A program made the position numbers and the translations under genes. A stretch of 64,000 nucleotides of DNA from Boletus sp. NGJ. Its lineage: Eukaryota > Basidiomycota > Agaricomycetes > Boletales > Boletaceae. Positions 11,801-25,240 of the stretch are shown piece after piece. Each line of letters starts with the position of its first letter. Position 1 is the stretch's first letter. The notes under the pieces were generated by a model. That model saw only the letters and a program-made list of their open reading frames with translations. It was not told the origin of the DNA and did no database searches. The DNA lies in the NCBI GenBank assembly GCA_019096195.1, contig JAGTXK010000116.1:37454-101453 (forward strand). The letters run 5' to 3'.

Positions 11801-12411
11801 GATCCGTGGGACGGGTTGCTCCGTTTGCACCTCGGAACAGTGAAAACGGAGACTTGTCATCCCAAATCGACTCCAGCGAGTGCGCGGCGGAAGGTGCGGA
11901 AGCAGGCGCCGGAGATATGCCTACCCGGGATAGGGAAAGAGTATGCAGTGGATAAGTACTAGGACTGTCAACGTCGATTGAGAAGAGCAGGTCGCTTACC
12001 CCGCTCAGAGAGCTTCGGAGCAGCAAAGGTACGCTCCTGGGCAGGCGTGCGCTCCCTCAGAGGTTCTTGGGGACTTGCACGGCGGTCATGTCTACCACTA
12101 ATTGGGACTGGGAATGCCTGGGTCGAAAAATCGAAATCTTTACCTATGATGAAGGTTATTATTGCCAATGAGTGAGGATCCTCGTCAGATCCGAGAACGC
12201 TGCGGGTTTCAGACTGACCGACAACACTAGTCCCACCAAAAGTCTCGTCGTTCAACTCATCGCCGCCCTCCTGGAGGGCATCGCCGAGGCCGTCGTAACT
12301 TTCTTCCCCCCAAGTGTAGACCGCGAGGTCCTCTGATTCTTGCAGCCCGCCTTCCAAGAATTTCTTCTTGTCTTGTTCTAGATTGCTGGTCTCGAAACCA
12401 AAGAAAGACAT
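8802..12411 (-). CDS. PAT1: PAT1-type mRNA decay factor
   Basis: Cytoplasmic (P-body) scaffold that links deadenylated mRNA, the Lsm1-7 ring and the decapping enzyme. Start at 12411: MSFFGFETSNLEQDKKKF is the characteristic PAT1 N-terminus. An acidic stretch and SLESIWDDKSPF follow, then a long Gln-rich coiled-coil region (about 11,040-11,640) containing nine consecutive Gln, encoded mostly by CAG/CAA repeats. The conserved core is seen in MTQSDKDFITRIQVSQL and DPYAEDFYAQVYG (about 10,690-10,761), followed by helical C-terminal exons (ALMLGMYSDPHPFISLL) ending HALGLDSSQITI at 8802. Several short introns break the C-terminal half. It is convergent with the upstream glycosyltransferase gene. 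Confidence 0.9.
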
Positions 12412-12669
12412 AGAAAATGGTTTTCTAGTTTTTTCTTCCGCCTCCAGAGAAGCGGAGGAGTTCAAGGGGACAACTATGAAAAGTCGGCAAACACAATCAT
12501 CAAGATCCTTAACAGCTCAGCGACAACACAAACAACACCACACACACCCCGCTCGCCGCCGTCCGCGACACTGACAACGTAAACAACGTCCTGCTCAGCT
12601 CATTTCCGTTGCTCACCCTCATAACACCCCTGAACGCGTTGACTATCCTCTAAATACGTACATGATCAC

Positions 12670-15600
12670 CTATGTATACTTCCTCACTTCTTCCAACAAG
12701 TCCAGCAACGTACTCGCGCTCCAAGCTTGTGTATTACACGAGTCCTTACAATACGCGCCATCCTTGTTCGTTAACTCCGGGAGACCAGCCCAAGCATCGC
12801 GCTGGATGTGGTGCCGTGGTTCAAGCAACGCTCGATGGAGGTGGTGTAATGTTTGCAGGGGGTCCTAAACTATTTGGGCATCAGTGTGTCAAGCGCACGA
12901 GCATGGGACGTACATTTTTCCCTGCCCCCACCCTCGTGTCAAAGTGAAGATATGCCCTCAGGAAGTACCCGAGCGGCCACCCCCACTCCGGGCCCTGATC
13001 ATACCCTTATCAGCATCATGCAATCTCACCATAGCGAAGCACACACGTTGTGATAATTCCGTCCTTTGGCAACAGCCTTATCCGCTGAATCGTTCGAATT
13101 ATCGTAGTATGGATGGTACTGCACGTCGTTTGGATCCAGTGTCCTCATCCCCATTGGACCTCGCAGGATCTGGTCAGCGAGCCGAAGCGCATGTATGGCA
13201 TGTGTTTCGTCAAATAGTTCAGGGGCGACCGTCATCGCTATCGGAAAGTTGGGTCTAAATTGATAGTCGGACCATTCACGTCCTCGTCCAGATCCGTAAA
13301 CGTCCTTGTAGATCCCTCGCCGGTGGATGAGTTTCGTGTCAACAGCATATTGTGCGTCATCCGCGGGATCTGCGGCATGCATTAGCAGAGGTGATGCAGG
13401 ATGTCCGCCTAACTCCTTACCCAGAGGGACGTAAAAGTAGCGCTCAAATGACTTCTGAATAAGGGCGTTCCACTCGCCATACGTGACAAGCCTGTCCTTC
13501 CCATTGACTATTTCTCAAGTCAGTGAAATCCATCCCAACACCGCGAACGGGAAGAGATGACCACTTACTCGAAGCAACAACCCCTTCGAAAGGAAACCTT
13601 CCTTCCCTTACTAGCTCATCCAACCACCTCAGCGTGCTCTTCACTAATCCCACAATCTCGACCGGAGCACCATCCCTCGGGGTTCCAGGAATACCTTTTG
13701 TCCCAGCTTTCTCACTCTCCCCCATCTTATCCATCCACGTCCCACAATTGTATTCGCTCCCTCCGAAGATGAACCCTGTCTTCCAATCAACATAGATGTC
13801 AATGTCAAACCCTGCATCTTTCATCTGCGTGTCAAGATTTGGGCCCGCGTTGTGTTCGCGAAAAGATATCCCTGATGCATGCCGCTGAAGAATCTCCTGG
13901 ATAACTTCAGCGAGCGTGCTGGTATAGGCATACGCGCGGGGGTCATTCCATGCTACCCAACTGTCGTCTGCGGGGAACCGACGACGAACAGTCTCGGAAA
14001 GGATAGATACACCATTAGGGGCCATGTTGACGTAGTCTTGGATATTTTGCAGCATCCACCAAGGCGAGTCGCGTGAGTTGTACCTGCATGAATATTACCA
14101 TCCCTTGCAATTGATGAATAAGGTGCAGTCAGGACGTACCGGGGGTTCCTTACCGAATCTAGTAGGTTTGGAATAAGTCCGTGCTTTAGCGTTGAGGAAA
14201 ATGCTAAAATATGTATCCTCGCTCCTTCGTAGTTTCCTGTAGTCAAGAAAAGTCCTCTCAGCGAAATGAATACATCTCTGCCCCAGCACCTTGCCCATCC
14301 GGTACTGAAATGAGGCAATCCAGCAGCGAGTGAGGGCGCAGCTATACTGGGATCCAACGATGCTGACTGAACCACTCCATGCATCTGCACAGAGCATAGG
14401 GCAAGATCTTGCGTGAATTCGTGTCCAGTAGATACGAACTCGGAGAATTGATCTAGGGCGGCGCCTCGAGCGGCTTTGTACGCCGTGTATACGGTAATAG
14501 CGAAGAACTTGGGCCGCAGGTACGGGGGAACACCGTTTTTGATTCTTTCAAACCTCTGTTGCAACCATTGAGCAGGAGCGGCTAAGTTTGGGTATTTGTC
14601 CATTTGACTATTCGCTCCAGTCAATACTGACACATAGCACGCGGTGTGAACTTACTAGAATAGCCTCTCGGCAGTATAATCCAGAGCCCATATCCCTTTC
14701 CTCAAGTTTTCACACAATGGATGACCCAGATCATTAGTAGCCATGACTTCTTGCAACGGTCCCATCCACCCCTCCAGTCCGCAGTACGTCAATCGGCCCA
14801 TAGCAGGAACTTCATACACACCAAACTCCCCATCAGTTGTATCTCGCTCTTCTGCGTCTGCACGATAGAGTGCGACATTGAGATCCACTAGATCGAGAGC
14901 TGAGAAAGCGGCTGCGGCGGCATCGGCGTCTGAACAGAAGGAGTCGAGCATAGGATCTGCCTGTTCAGCTTCAACTTCAAAAATCATAATACTTCCTGGG
15001 GGAAAGAAGTCGGGAACGATGATGGAACAAAGAGGGTCAACACCATCTGATTTCTGAATGGCTGGAACCTCGGGCAAGTCAATGAGTCTTCCAGGCAAGC
15101 CCTTTATCGTTTTCGTGTCTCGAGGAACTTCATACGATAGGAAATCGATAGCGAAGCCACAGATAAACTTTGCTCGGGTTCGGCTCAGTTCGATGGGTTT
15201 CACTATCGTAAGCCATCGTCAACCCATAAAGTGTGAGACAGCGAAGTAGAAATACACCTACCCCAACCTCGCTCTTTGGTACGTTTGGTAAACGCCGTGT
15301 GAACGACGAGCAAGTATCCTTTTTGCGTCCTTGGGTGAACCCTATGAATGATGATATACTGTGACACAAAACAGTTCGTCAGCACTGCATATCTATGAGA
15401 GAAGATAATCCGAGCTGAGCACTTGCATCGTCATCCTGAAACACATGAGCTTCTTCGCACCCCCCGAGTATCATCTCTCTCCTGAGCCCATTCAACACCC
15501 TCTTTGCTCTGCCAATCCCAGATCCCTCACCAAGATCCGTGACTTCGTACAGTCTTTTCTCCTGAACCAAATTTAGAAGCTTCGGGTATAGATCATCGAA

Positions 15601-18145
15601 TCCCTTGACGGAGGCCACACCGCAATATCCAAACGTGACTACTCCGGCCGCGCAGAGTGCGTGCTCAGCCGTAAACTTGTCAAGGTAAGACTCGTTGTCG
15701 TGGGTTAAGTCGTACATGATCGCGTGCGGAATGGAGCCGTAGAGAGGGGTAACGACACATGGGCGGGTGGGTCCTGTGCCAAATGGTGGGGCTAATTCTT
15801 GCACACTTGTCAAGCAGGCCTCGTCCATGGATCCTATAAATGAACAACGAGATTAAGTCAATCTGAACATGGGGTATAGTCAAAAACATACCTAATGGCT
15901 TCCCAAGCCCATATCGATACATGATCCTCGAGAGTTCCTTTGGATCACACGCATTCCCAGCTTCCCTGACCAAGCTATTGAGTCCCAGTTTCCTCACGAA
16001 CAACAGATCCATCTCCTCGCTTCCAGTGAAGAGTTCCGCGCAAACATACAGGTTTGGGTTCACTTTCCGCGCAGCATCGAGCATCGCGGTCCCGACATGT
16101 AAAGGAGTTGAATGACAGTTATCGATACGAAATCCGTCGAATGCTTTCGCGAGAGAAGTGACATAGGAGGATATGAATGCCCATAGCCAGGGGTTGTCCG
16201 AGGGGGAAGCGCCATAGCGAAGTTTTACGCAATCGCTCCAGGCAATGACTTCGCGGCGTAAATACGCTTTAGAACCCGGAAGAGCAAAGTTTACCAAGGG
16301 ATCAGCATTCCATATCCAACCATTATTTGCAACGGAATATAAAGCAGGGTTGGATGCAAATCCTGGCAGACGCGTGAAGTAAGATTCAACCAAGGGTGAA
16401 CTAATTAAGACCATGTCAGCCAACATCTCACGAAGAACGGTGCACACACACTCTTTAGAAATTTCCCCAAGTTTAGGACCCTTCGGGTCGAGTCGGGTGT
16501 ACTTCAGTCTATTCTTGATCATGTCCAACGCTATTCGCGTATCTTCTGTCCATGCAGCGTAGAGCGGTACGTTTAAAGCATCAACAACTCGTTTCCAACC
16601 CTCCGCCAGTGCTCGATCATCATCCGATTTGTGCACGAACGCAGCTTTCATGATTCCAGCAGCTATATCACCGTTGACATGCGCACAGTATCGCGAAGAT
16701 AGTGTACCCAGACCACGGATCGAACCGGATGACCGTACAATGACAGCAATCGCATGTGCGGATTTGCCATTGACATCCTCGCCATTCCAAGGCACAATTG
16801 AATTAGACGACAACGCACTGAGGATGGCGGCCGTCTCTTCTTGCACGTCCAAGACATAAAACTGCCACAGCTCTTTTGACTTCAAGTGATCTTCGAAGGC
16901 ACTCATGAGCGTGTCTATGTCTGTCTGGGAACTGACACGCGTGGGCAGTCCGCTGCCTTGGAGTGACCCCGAGAATTCGAGGATTGCATCATCGAGTTCT
17001 AAAGCAGGAGTTAGGTGAGGAGTATTTGAAGGGCTATAACCTAAGCTTTCGATAAGAACAACAAAATACATAGTTCATCTAAGACTCGCCTGCTTCAGGA
17101 TGATGGACGAGCCACTCGCTATCACTAGCGGTGTGGTTGAGGACCACATCTGTTAGACTTAAAAGGCCGTATTCCTCCTTGGCTACTCGGAGAGTGTCCT
17201 CTATGATAGAAGCGGCTGCTAATGGTTCAATAGAGGTATCGAAAACGCGAAGATCATAGTTTTTCTGATCCTTGATAGAGTATGGGCTATTGCTAGCGCC
17301 GCGCACCTGGAGAGGAGTCCAATGCAACATGGTATAACCGCGATCGCTAGCTTCCTGAAAGTGCCTCTTCCAATGTGCGATAGGACCCATCCATTTCGAT
17401 ATGACTGTCAACATTGCGATTCCACCGAGAGGTAAGTTGACGTATTCTGGCAATATCTGTGCCCCATTATCCCAAGGTAAGAGTGGTTTGAGATCAGCGG
17501 AGAGAATATGTGAGCGTGCAGGGATACGGAGGATTGGGTCGATGTTAAAGTAGCCTTCCCTGCCATTAATACGCTGCCCGGGAAACTCGCCATCGTATTC
17601 AACCCAATACACGAATGCGCCGGCATGAGATATGGGGAGATCGACTTGGATAGGCTTAGAAAGGTCGATGGGTAGTCTGAATGGATAGATCAGTCATGTT
17701 AACCAGTCGACTACGCATGCTCACTTTCGTTCCGCGAATCTGTCCCGCTCGAAAGAGCCACCGTCGAGAGGGAAGTTTGTCCTAAATACGCCATTTTTCG
17801 AGGCAGGTGTCCCCGCGTCCAAAGAGACGCGTAAAATGTAAGGGACATGGGCAGGTGGGAGACGGATGTACTGGAGGGTCGCGAGTAAGTGTACACACCA
17901 AGTACAAGACCCGGTTAACTCGCCGATCGCTGTTTGTCAGGCCCGCCATCGGGATCGAGTCTAAGTTCGTAAACACGGATAGGTTGTTCGCTCTCTAATC
18001 GTTCGCTCAAAAAGAATTCTTTGCCTTCGTCTGCGGGTGTTTTTGGAGTGTTTGGCGCGATATCAATTTCAGTCGGGGCAGGTTGAACTTGTGATAAGGA
18101 AAGACCTAGTGTTTGCGACGTGGTGTCCTTGGTGCTCTTGACCAT
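12670..18145 (-). CDS. GDB1: glycogen debranching enzyme (4-alpha-glucanotransferase / amylo-alpha-1,6-glucosidase)
   Basis: Bifunctional cytosolic enzyme of glycogen breakdown: it moves maltosyl/maltotriosyl units, then hydrolyses the alpha-1,6 branch. Start at 18145 (MVKSTKDTTSQ). The glucanotransferase half shows SLTDVVLNHTASDS and GFRIDNCHSTPLHVG (nucleophile Asp), then CAELFTGSEEMD (acid/base Glu). The GH133-like C-terminal half has FSTGWARCWGRDVFISL, GLIPNLLDSVRNPRY, and GFIFGGSEYNCGTWMDKMG. The C-terminus, after a spliced final exon, ends LDLLEEVRKYT. The 5.5 kb span holds many small introns and fits the usual length of about 1,500 residues. Both active sites look complete. Confidence 0.95.
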
Positions 18146-18556
18146 GGCAGAAGCGGTGTGGGGATAAAGAGAGGAATGGATGTTGTGGCGAGCGTGGGGT
18201 CTTTATATGATCGTATTTCCATTTCATCTTCAGTCTGGATCGATTTGCAAGTTGCGCTGGCACTGCCGTGACACTGTGACGTCAGCGAAAACTACAACGT
18301 CTCCTTTTTTGGACATATATAAATTTCCACGCCATAAACCCCGTTTTGGAAAATACCCCTAAACTGACCCCACTTATCATTAGTAACTTTCATGCATAAT
18401 ATTGTTTTCGTTGGACACTTTCGCTAAATCGAAAAAAAGATGGAACCACCTTGAATTCACCTGGTTAATATTCCGAGTCTGACCAAGAGTTGACAGGTAG
18501 TCATATACAAGCAATCCTTTCTCCCACCATCCAATCACGCCTGAGTCACCAAAGGC
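18146..18556. other. intergenic between debranching enzyme start and monooxygenase stop
   Basis: No gene seen. AT-rich runs such as the TATATATAAA-like stretch near 18,316 could serve the debranching gene, but it lies about 170 bp from the ATG and is only a candidate TATA element. Confidence 0.4.
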
Positions 18557-20958
18557 CTAATTTCCAGAACCGTAGCGAATACCGAAAACGTTCTCGTGGT
18601 ACGCCTTGATTTCTACAATCGACCGCATCAGCGATCTTGTAGTGATGGAGAAAAACGCCGGGTACAAGTACGTACGGAGCGCGACATGCTTTGAGTGGAA
18701 CCGACACAAAGCTAGGTTTCCCAACATGCACCAGAGCCCAGCGACCGCGTTGCCCTCCTCGCGGGGTTCACCTATCTCGCGGGCCAAACCGTTGATCTCT
18801 CCTTCATCATCAAAGCCCCAGATCTGCCTGATCTTGCCGTGTAGGTCTGTGTTCTTGATGAGATCAGCGTATGCGTTACGCGCATCGCCGTAGCTGCAAC
18901 CATAACGGGTACAGGATTGTCACGAAGGAACGGGAGAAAGACGGACCCGGTTGCGAAGATGACGACATCAGCGTCCAGTGTGGAACCATCTTCAAACAGC
19001 AATCCAGTTGACGTGAATTTCTTGATAGGCCCGTCGCTTTTCAACTTGATCTTCCCGTCAATGATCAGCTGAGAGGCTCCGACGTCTGAAAAAAGGGAGC
19101 TCTGGTCTGTTTCACCCGTAGCAGAAAGCAAGGAATAACTTGCCCAGATAATATCCTCCCGCCTTGCCGAACGCTAAATGGAGCAAGCCAGAATCGTCCT
19201 CTCCAAAGGCGAGCTTGAATCCGACCCTACGGAGGCCGTCGAGAAGTTCTCTGGAGTGCATGTATATGTCACTGTGCTCGTGGAGGAACAAGAGGGAACA
19301 AACTTGTCGGCATCAGCAATATCCTTGGTGACGCGTTGATTCACAAGTTTGAGAACGTGGCTCGGATACGAGGCGTTCACTCGATCAGCGACGTCAGTTG
19401 GGGGGCCACCGTCCCAGAAAAGTGCTTGAATGTGGGGAATTGATTAGCAAGCAGTTGAAGATCAGGGGAATGGATGCCACCTAGACAACGGGGCATCCCC
19501 TCTTTAGTCGACATGATATAAGTCGGGCCCCGTTGAACCATCGTGATATCTATCAGCGACTCGACGTTAGCCAGTGGTACCGTGTGGGGATGGATGCAAC
19601 TCACCAACGCCATGGTCCACGTAATCGGAGCAAATATCATGGGCTAGTTATCATAAGCCCCGGTGAAGGTCAAAAGAGGCAGGGCGGCGCACCCGATGTG
19701 CAAGAGCCAATAACTGCAACCTTCTTTCCCGAATGATCTGTCGCGTGTTTGTGTTTACTCGAGTGCAAAATCTGACCCTTGAACTCGTCCTATCCAAGTT
19801 GTAGGAAAGTCGGTTCTCAATCAACGCGTTCGATGCTTACTTGCCCTGGAATGTCTGGGTATCTTGGTCGGCCGCTGCCTATGCCAAGTGCCAGCACGAC
19901 GTGGTCTACCTTGAAAACTCGCTTTCGTCCGTCCTCGCGTTCGACTTGAACAGACCAACGCTTCCCGCTGTCTCCTGCCAGTGTTTCCTTTTCGATCGAG
20001 GTAACGGTTGCTGAGGTCCATACGTTCAACTCCAGGGAGTGAGCATAGGACTCGAGCCAATCGGCCAGTTTCAATGCCGGACTGTAGACAGGCCAGGAAG
20101 GTGGAAACCTGAAATCGGTCGATCGCATGGAAGAATCTCTTTGGTCAAATATCCACTTACGGTAAATAAGGCATATGGTCATACCCTGCATGCAATAAGA
20201 GAACGGTGTATAAGAGAATCAAGTTGCTAGCTCACAGACTGGGATCATGCAAGCAGAGTGCGGCATAACGATTCCTCCAATTGTCCCCTATCCTTTTGTT
20301 CCGCTCGACGATGACCGCACTAATTCCAAGCATTTTAAGTCGTGCAGCAACCTCCAAACCGCTTTGTCCTCCGCCGACGACGACCACGGTGGGTTCCTCA
20401 TCAACGAATTCTCTTTCCCTCTCACGCTTGGCAGCCCATTTACCATGGTTTGGTTGAAAATCTCTCAAAGATCCGATCCGCTCCGGGTAAACCCTTTAGA
20501 TCCTCGAGGTTGGTGTAAACTACGTGGGCCTTCCACGTGCCAACTGGAAGAGGGACAAGCCTGAATACACCAGAGGCATGGCCTACGTTGGTATCAAATT
20601 TGAAGAAAGCCTGAATCCAAGCAATGTCCTCGTAGGGTTTCTGGAGTTGTACACTGTCCTGTTGAAGAGAGAAGGTGTCCGGCTGGGGGTTGAAGACACT
20701 GAGTTGGTCTTCGAGAAACTTGGACACCGCATTCTTGCCCTCGAAGGTACGGAAGTCCCAAGTGAGCGCAAGCATATCACGCCAAAAGACACCATCAAGA
20801 AACAAATCGACGATGGCGGGTACGTCCTTGAGACCAATTACTTTGACGAACTTGGCAAACCAGTCATGGACGATGGCTTGCACGTCGAGGTTTGGGTCAA
20901 CTGTGCTACCTAGATTGTGGAGAGTGGGGAGGGTGCGTGAGGGGGTTGAAATGGCCAT
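18557..20958 (-). CDS. FAD-dependent (flavin-type) monooxygenase with N-terminal NTF2-like domain
   Basis: Predicted NADPH/FAD monooxygenase; substrate unknown. Start at 20958 (MAISTPSRTLPTL). Residues about 25-150 resemble an NTF2-like fold (IVDLFLDGVFWRDMLALTW). The FAD-binding Rossmann motif is VVVVGGGQSGLEVAARLK, followed by RIGDNWRNRY. The NADPH-binding motif KKVAVIGSCTSG is split by an intron from AHDICSDYV. The conserved ADVVIFATG is present, and the C-terminus reads LWCMLGNLALCRFHSKHVALR, then HENVFGIRYGSGN after a final intron. At least eight introns are inferred. The NTF2-plus-monooxygenase layout occurs in other fungal proteins. The same-strand neighbour is the debranching enzyme, with no obvious functional link. 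Confidence 0.88.
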
Positions 20959-22021
20959 AATAGCGGGAGATAAGATGGAACTTCTCGCAAAGTGATGAGT
21001 TCGCGTTAGCCTCTATTTAAGGGGGCCGGGCCGTCGGCGTCACCCCGTTTGACTACTGTAGACTCCAGTAGTATTTAGCGGTGGAGTTGTTGATTCTCGA
21101 CCGATGTAATTTGCTAGCCTCAACAGAAATCGCTGAGCGGCACGGCATTCATGAGATCTCGACAGCGTCATGATAAGTAGTATTCAACCTTTTCAGAGAA
21201 ACGACCGACCGACCTCGACGCCACGACCACATGATGCTTTTTGGCATGAGTCACTGGGAACTCGAGTTGCCCGTTACTATTCGTGGATCGAACGATATCT
21301 TCGAACCGTGCCCGTGGCTAATCTGGTCCCGGTTCAAGTTCTTTCCATTTCCTGCTTGAACTTTGCAGCGATCAAAATCATAAATGCCAGCACAAACCGA
21401 TTAGGTTCTAACCTACAATTTTGACTGGGCGCGCGCAATAAAAACGACTCTAAAAAAATCCATCTGGTTATGTAATAGTCCAAAGGAAAAGTACAAGCGA
21501 CGTTCAATGGTCCGTCGGATCAGTCTTCTAACACATCCATCCCGACCCTGGCACCCATACGAGACCTCAGGCCTCAGGCCTCAATTGCGAAAACAAACAA
21601 GCAATCGAGATGTCCTGACCCTCAAAGTCCTCGACGAACAACAACGCAGACAACGACTGTCGACGCGACGCACAAAATACAAAAACAGTGAAAAATGCTG
21701 AAAGAGAGAATGTAAGCAATGAGATTGTACGATAAGCGAGGCGATAAGTCCTTGTTTGGACGGGAGTAGGCTTGGGGTAGGATGAACGTGCGCGAATAGG
21801 GTAGAGTAGACAGTCCGAACGGATCAATTCCATTGAATAGTTCTGGGAAGATTCTGGATGCACAACGACTTCCTAGATCGGATCCAGCATAGGCATGGAC
21901 GCAGACATGGTGATTCAGGGTGCTCCGAACGAAAGCAGAAAGGAAAAGCGAGTCCTGCTCACAAGATACATCAGCACATCTTACGGCTGCTAGCTTCAAG
22001 CGCAACCCGTACCTCAAGGCT
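20959..22021. other. intergenic, about 1 kb, no gene recognised
   Basis: This stretch holds the upstream region of the monooxygenase and the 3' flank of the ZDS1-type gene. Short open frames exist on both strands (up to about 100 codons) but none shows a family motif or a continuing exon chain. Confidence 0.45.
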
Positions 22022-24811
22022 TCACCGTCGTCGCTGTTGTTGGTAAACAGCAAGTGGGACATCCTCCTCCTCACCTCTCGACACAGGCGCACTTCCGATA
22101 CTTGCCCTCGGTCTACCATTCGGCGACGGTGTGATGGCATGAGCGCTGACCGTTTTCCTTGCTTTCCCATCCGAAGATAGAGGAATGCCAGAGACCGCTG
22201 TAGCCGATAGTGAGCGCGCTGGGCCTCTTGAGGGTTGTAACCGACCAGGAAGAGGCGATGGCGGAGAGTATCTGTTATGGTTTTGAGAAGGCGGTGATCG
22301 AGAGCGATTCGTTGGGAAAGGTTGCGGGAGAGAATCGGCCTGAAGGGGTCCATTTGGAGGCGGAGAAGAGGCTAATAACGGCCGGCTACGTAACGGTGCT
22401 GCTGGTGAGACGGGTAACGAGTTTGGTGTAGGCGACATTGCACCAGGCGGAAGATGTGGGTCCATGCCTCCGGGATACATGTACGGAGTAGGCTCGGACT
22501 CGACGATTGGTTGGGGCTGATTGATGGGAGGGCTCGACTGTCGATGTATGCGCGGAGCAGCGACAGCGCCAGGTGATGGCGAAGATGACCCATAGCCGTA
22601 CCCTGGTCCATGGTATTCCTGTTCCATAACCCGATGTTGCATCTCGTACTGAGGACCTTTGACTAGCATCTCTCCCGCGCGTCGAGAGCCTTGTTGTGTG
22701 GGATTCGGTTTCGTCAAGGTACCTCGCCGAGACTTTTCTTTCTGCTGTTGCTGCAGCTCTCTCTCCCTTTCGCGCTCCCTTTCCTTCTGTTCCCGCTCAC
22801 GTTCTTGCTTTTCCCGCTCCAAGCGCTCGCTTTCCGCTCCTTGTCGCTCCTCCGCCTCTCGCCTCTCCGCTTCCTCTTGCTCAGAGACTTGCTGCGCTGG
22901 GACTGTACCCACCGTTCCTTCAGTAGGGGGCACCGCTGGCGTCGAATTCTGAGTTTTGTTGATGACACCCAGATACCAAAACATCAGATTACTGATCAAC
23001 ACCTGTTCATAAAGGGGCCGTCTCGGATTCGCCAGTTTGATGTGACTCAAGCGATAAATCGCGCGTTCGACATGGATCGGGTATCTTGCATACGGTCCCT
23101 GAAAGCCTGGCTGCGGGGAGGGAGACGAAGGTAACCCCTTTGACGATCTTGATGCTCCGAGGAGGGCAGCGGCCGTTTCGCGTCCCGACCCCGTGTACCC
23201 ACTAGCCTGAGAAGACGAATCGTCCTGCTTCTTCTTGCTGCTGAATAGCGAGCTAAAGAAACTGCTTTCCTTCTCCTTCTCCTTCTCCTTTTCCTTCTCG
23301 GCTCGCTGAGCCTCCTTTTCACGATCTCGTTCCCCTTTCGTAATCTTCTTCCCGTTCTTATCGCTGCTGCTCCATTTACCAAAGAGTCCTCTCCTCTCCT
23401 TTTCCTTCTTTTGCGCTGGGCTCGCAGGCTTTTCCGTGACAACAGGGGTATCGACTAATGTCGGGGCTACTGCAGTCTCTTCCGTGGTTGGTACGAGAGT
23501 GGTATCGGGTGAAGGTGTGCGTGGGGTATCTTCTATTGATGCAGCAAGGCCGAGTCGCTGAGGCTGAGGATGCTGCAACTCTGGTTCCGACGTAGGATAC
23601 AACAATGGTGGTTCGGGTGCCGTATCCGCGGAAGACGATTTTGCGTCATCCGCTGGAAGGGTCAAGGACAAAAGAGGGGGTCGAGGAGTCATGAGCAACT
23701 GTAGGGAGCGGACAATTTCGCTTTCGGCATCTTCCCTGGCATATGCGTCATATATCGATGTTTCTTCACCATAGGGATCAGATCGATGGGATGTATGTTC
23801 GTCACTGGTGATGCTCTCATTCGAGAAGGTACGGGGGCGTCTGTTGTGCTCAGGGCTATCGCCCTGCTCGCTCGCGTGATCGTTTGAGGATAGGTCACTC
23901 GATGTACGTGGTTCTGTGACCATGCCCGCAGGCCTACGCCGGCGCGCTGAAAACCCACGTCCTTCCCCGTCTCCGAGAACTGATGCCTTGCGAATTTTGG
24001 TTCGCGCGGCACGGCGAAGGATTTGGCCAGGAGGAGGAACGATGATCGGTGCATCAGCTTCATCTGGCATGGGCGGAATATCGTCCATCTTGTCGATGGC
24101 TGCACGAGATGCGAAAACAGCTTTGAGCCAACACCGTTGTGAGTGCTATACCACAACGCTTCACTGACCTGAAGGAGAGACGTTGAGACTGAGACTCCGT
24201 CTGAGGACTGTCCTGAATTTTGAAGGATCGCCGTCTTTGGTCGCCTCTTCTGCGAGCTCCTCGAGGCGTTGTAGATCACTTATGGTGAGCTGGGGACCAG
24301 CATGGGCCAAGACGGTACGATTGCGCCGAAGCGGAACGATGGTTTCTTCTTCGACGTCATCACTCTCAGAAGGCTTGTATTGCCGGCTGAGCATTGAGCG
24401 TCTGCGCTCGAGGCTGGGAGAGGTTTGCAGTGATCGACCTTGGGTATTTGAGCCATCTGGTGGGGGCGTACGAGCGTGTTCCTTGAGAAAGGCACGGAAC
24501 TCGGCTGGGGCAATCTCAGGGTGGAGGCGAGCGGGGACCCAGAAGAGATGGAAGGGATCGTCAGAGGAGACGGCACGTTCCTCGGAGCTTGAGCTGTCTT
24601 CATGAGAGCCACTACTTGAGTCGCCATCGTTGAGCTGCTGCGTGGCAGACGTAGCAGACCAGTAGCTTGCGGTCGGGGAAGGTGGGGATGAGGGATGAGG
24701 GAGATCAGGGTCATGGATGAGAGCACCTGGACCGCCCTGTGTCGAGGACCTTCGTTTGATGTCGCGGAGGGCTTCGACTTCACGTTGGATCTCGAGCTGG
24801 GAAGGTTGCAT
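22022..24811 (-). CDS. ZDS1/ZDS2-type regulatory protein
   Basis: Relatives are cytoplasmic or cortical regulators that bind PP2A-Cdc55 and influence mitotic entry, cell polarity and mRNA export. Two exons (24169-24811, 22022-24120) with a single 48-nt intron encode 913 residues. The family signature is in two places: DPFHLFWVPARLHPEIAP in exon 1, and the Zds C-terminal helix region YPIHVERAIYRLSHIKLANP, then LYEQVLISNLMFWYLG. In between are long disordered stretches: Ser/Pro-rich, a Lys/Glu charged block (KEKEKEKEKESSFFSSLFSS), and a Glu/Arg-rich coiled coil (about 22,750-22,900). The C-terminus is VPLAVYQQQRRR. Confidence 0.85.
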
Positions 24812-25240
24812 GGGGCGCAGAGGAAGGTGGCCAAGGAAAACGTGTGAGGGGACGGAGAGGGGCTGAAGTCGTCGCTGTGGTCGTCGCGGTCGTTGTGGTG
24901 AAGGATGAAGCGAAGACGCAAGTGGATGGAGTTGGAGAAGTGGTCGAGCTGGCGCGAGGTGCGTTGGCTAGCGGGCCCAAGGTTCAGACAGCAAAATCAA
25001 AGTAATTTTCACAGCGTCCTTCCTTTTTCTCTACTCGGCTCGAGAATTCGTACAACTACTGACTAGCACAGAACATCGTCCACGCCATCTAAATCTGTCT
25101 GTCTGCCTCAACCGGCCCATTCATCCACCAATGCAGGCACATTATCTATGACGGTCCCGGGCGCTGCAAGTTGCCCTGAGAAAAGTGCCGCACATGGCAG
25201 GTTGTAGCTGACTCTGTGAACCGATGAGGCCTGCCCAAGG
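24812..25240. other. intergenic between ZDS1-type start and MOZART1 stop
   Basis: No gene recognised. The part next to 24,812 should be the promoter and 5' leader of the ZDS1-type gene, with pyrimidine-rich tracts on the minus strand. Nothing else stands out. Confidence 0.4.

Noticed and set aside
10758-12026. Plus-strand frames of about 110 codons in 11,126-11,555 rich in Leu, Ala and Val
   Set aside because: They are antisense reflections of the Gln-rich coding repeat in PAT1 on the minus strand.
23047-23442. Minus-strand frame rich in Arg/Lys repeats
   Set aside because: It is a shifted frame of the charged low-complexity block of the ZDS1-type protein.
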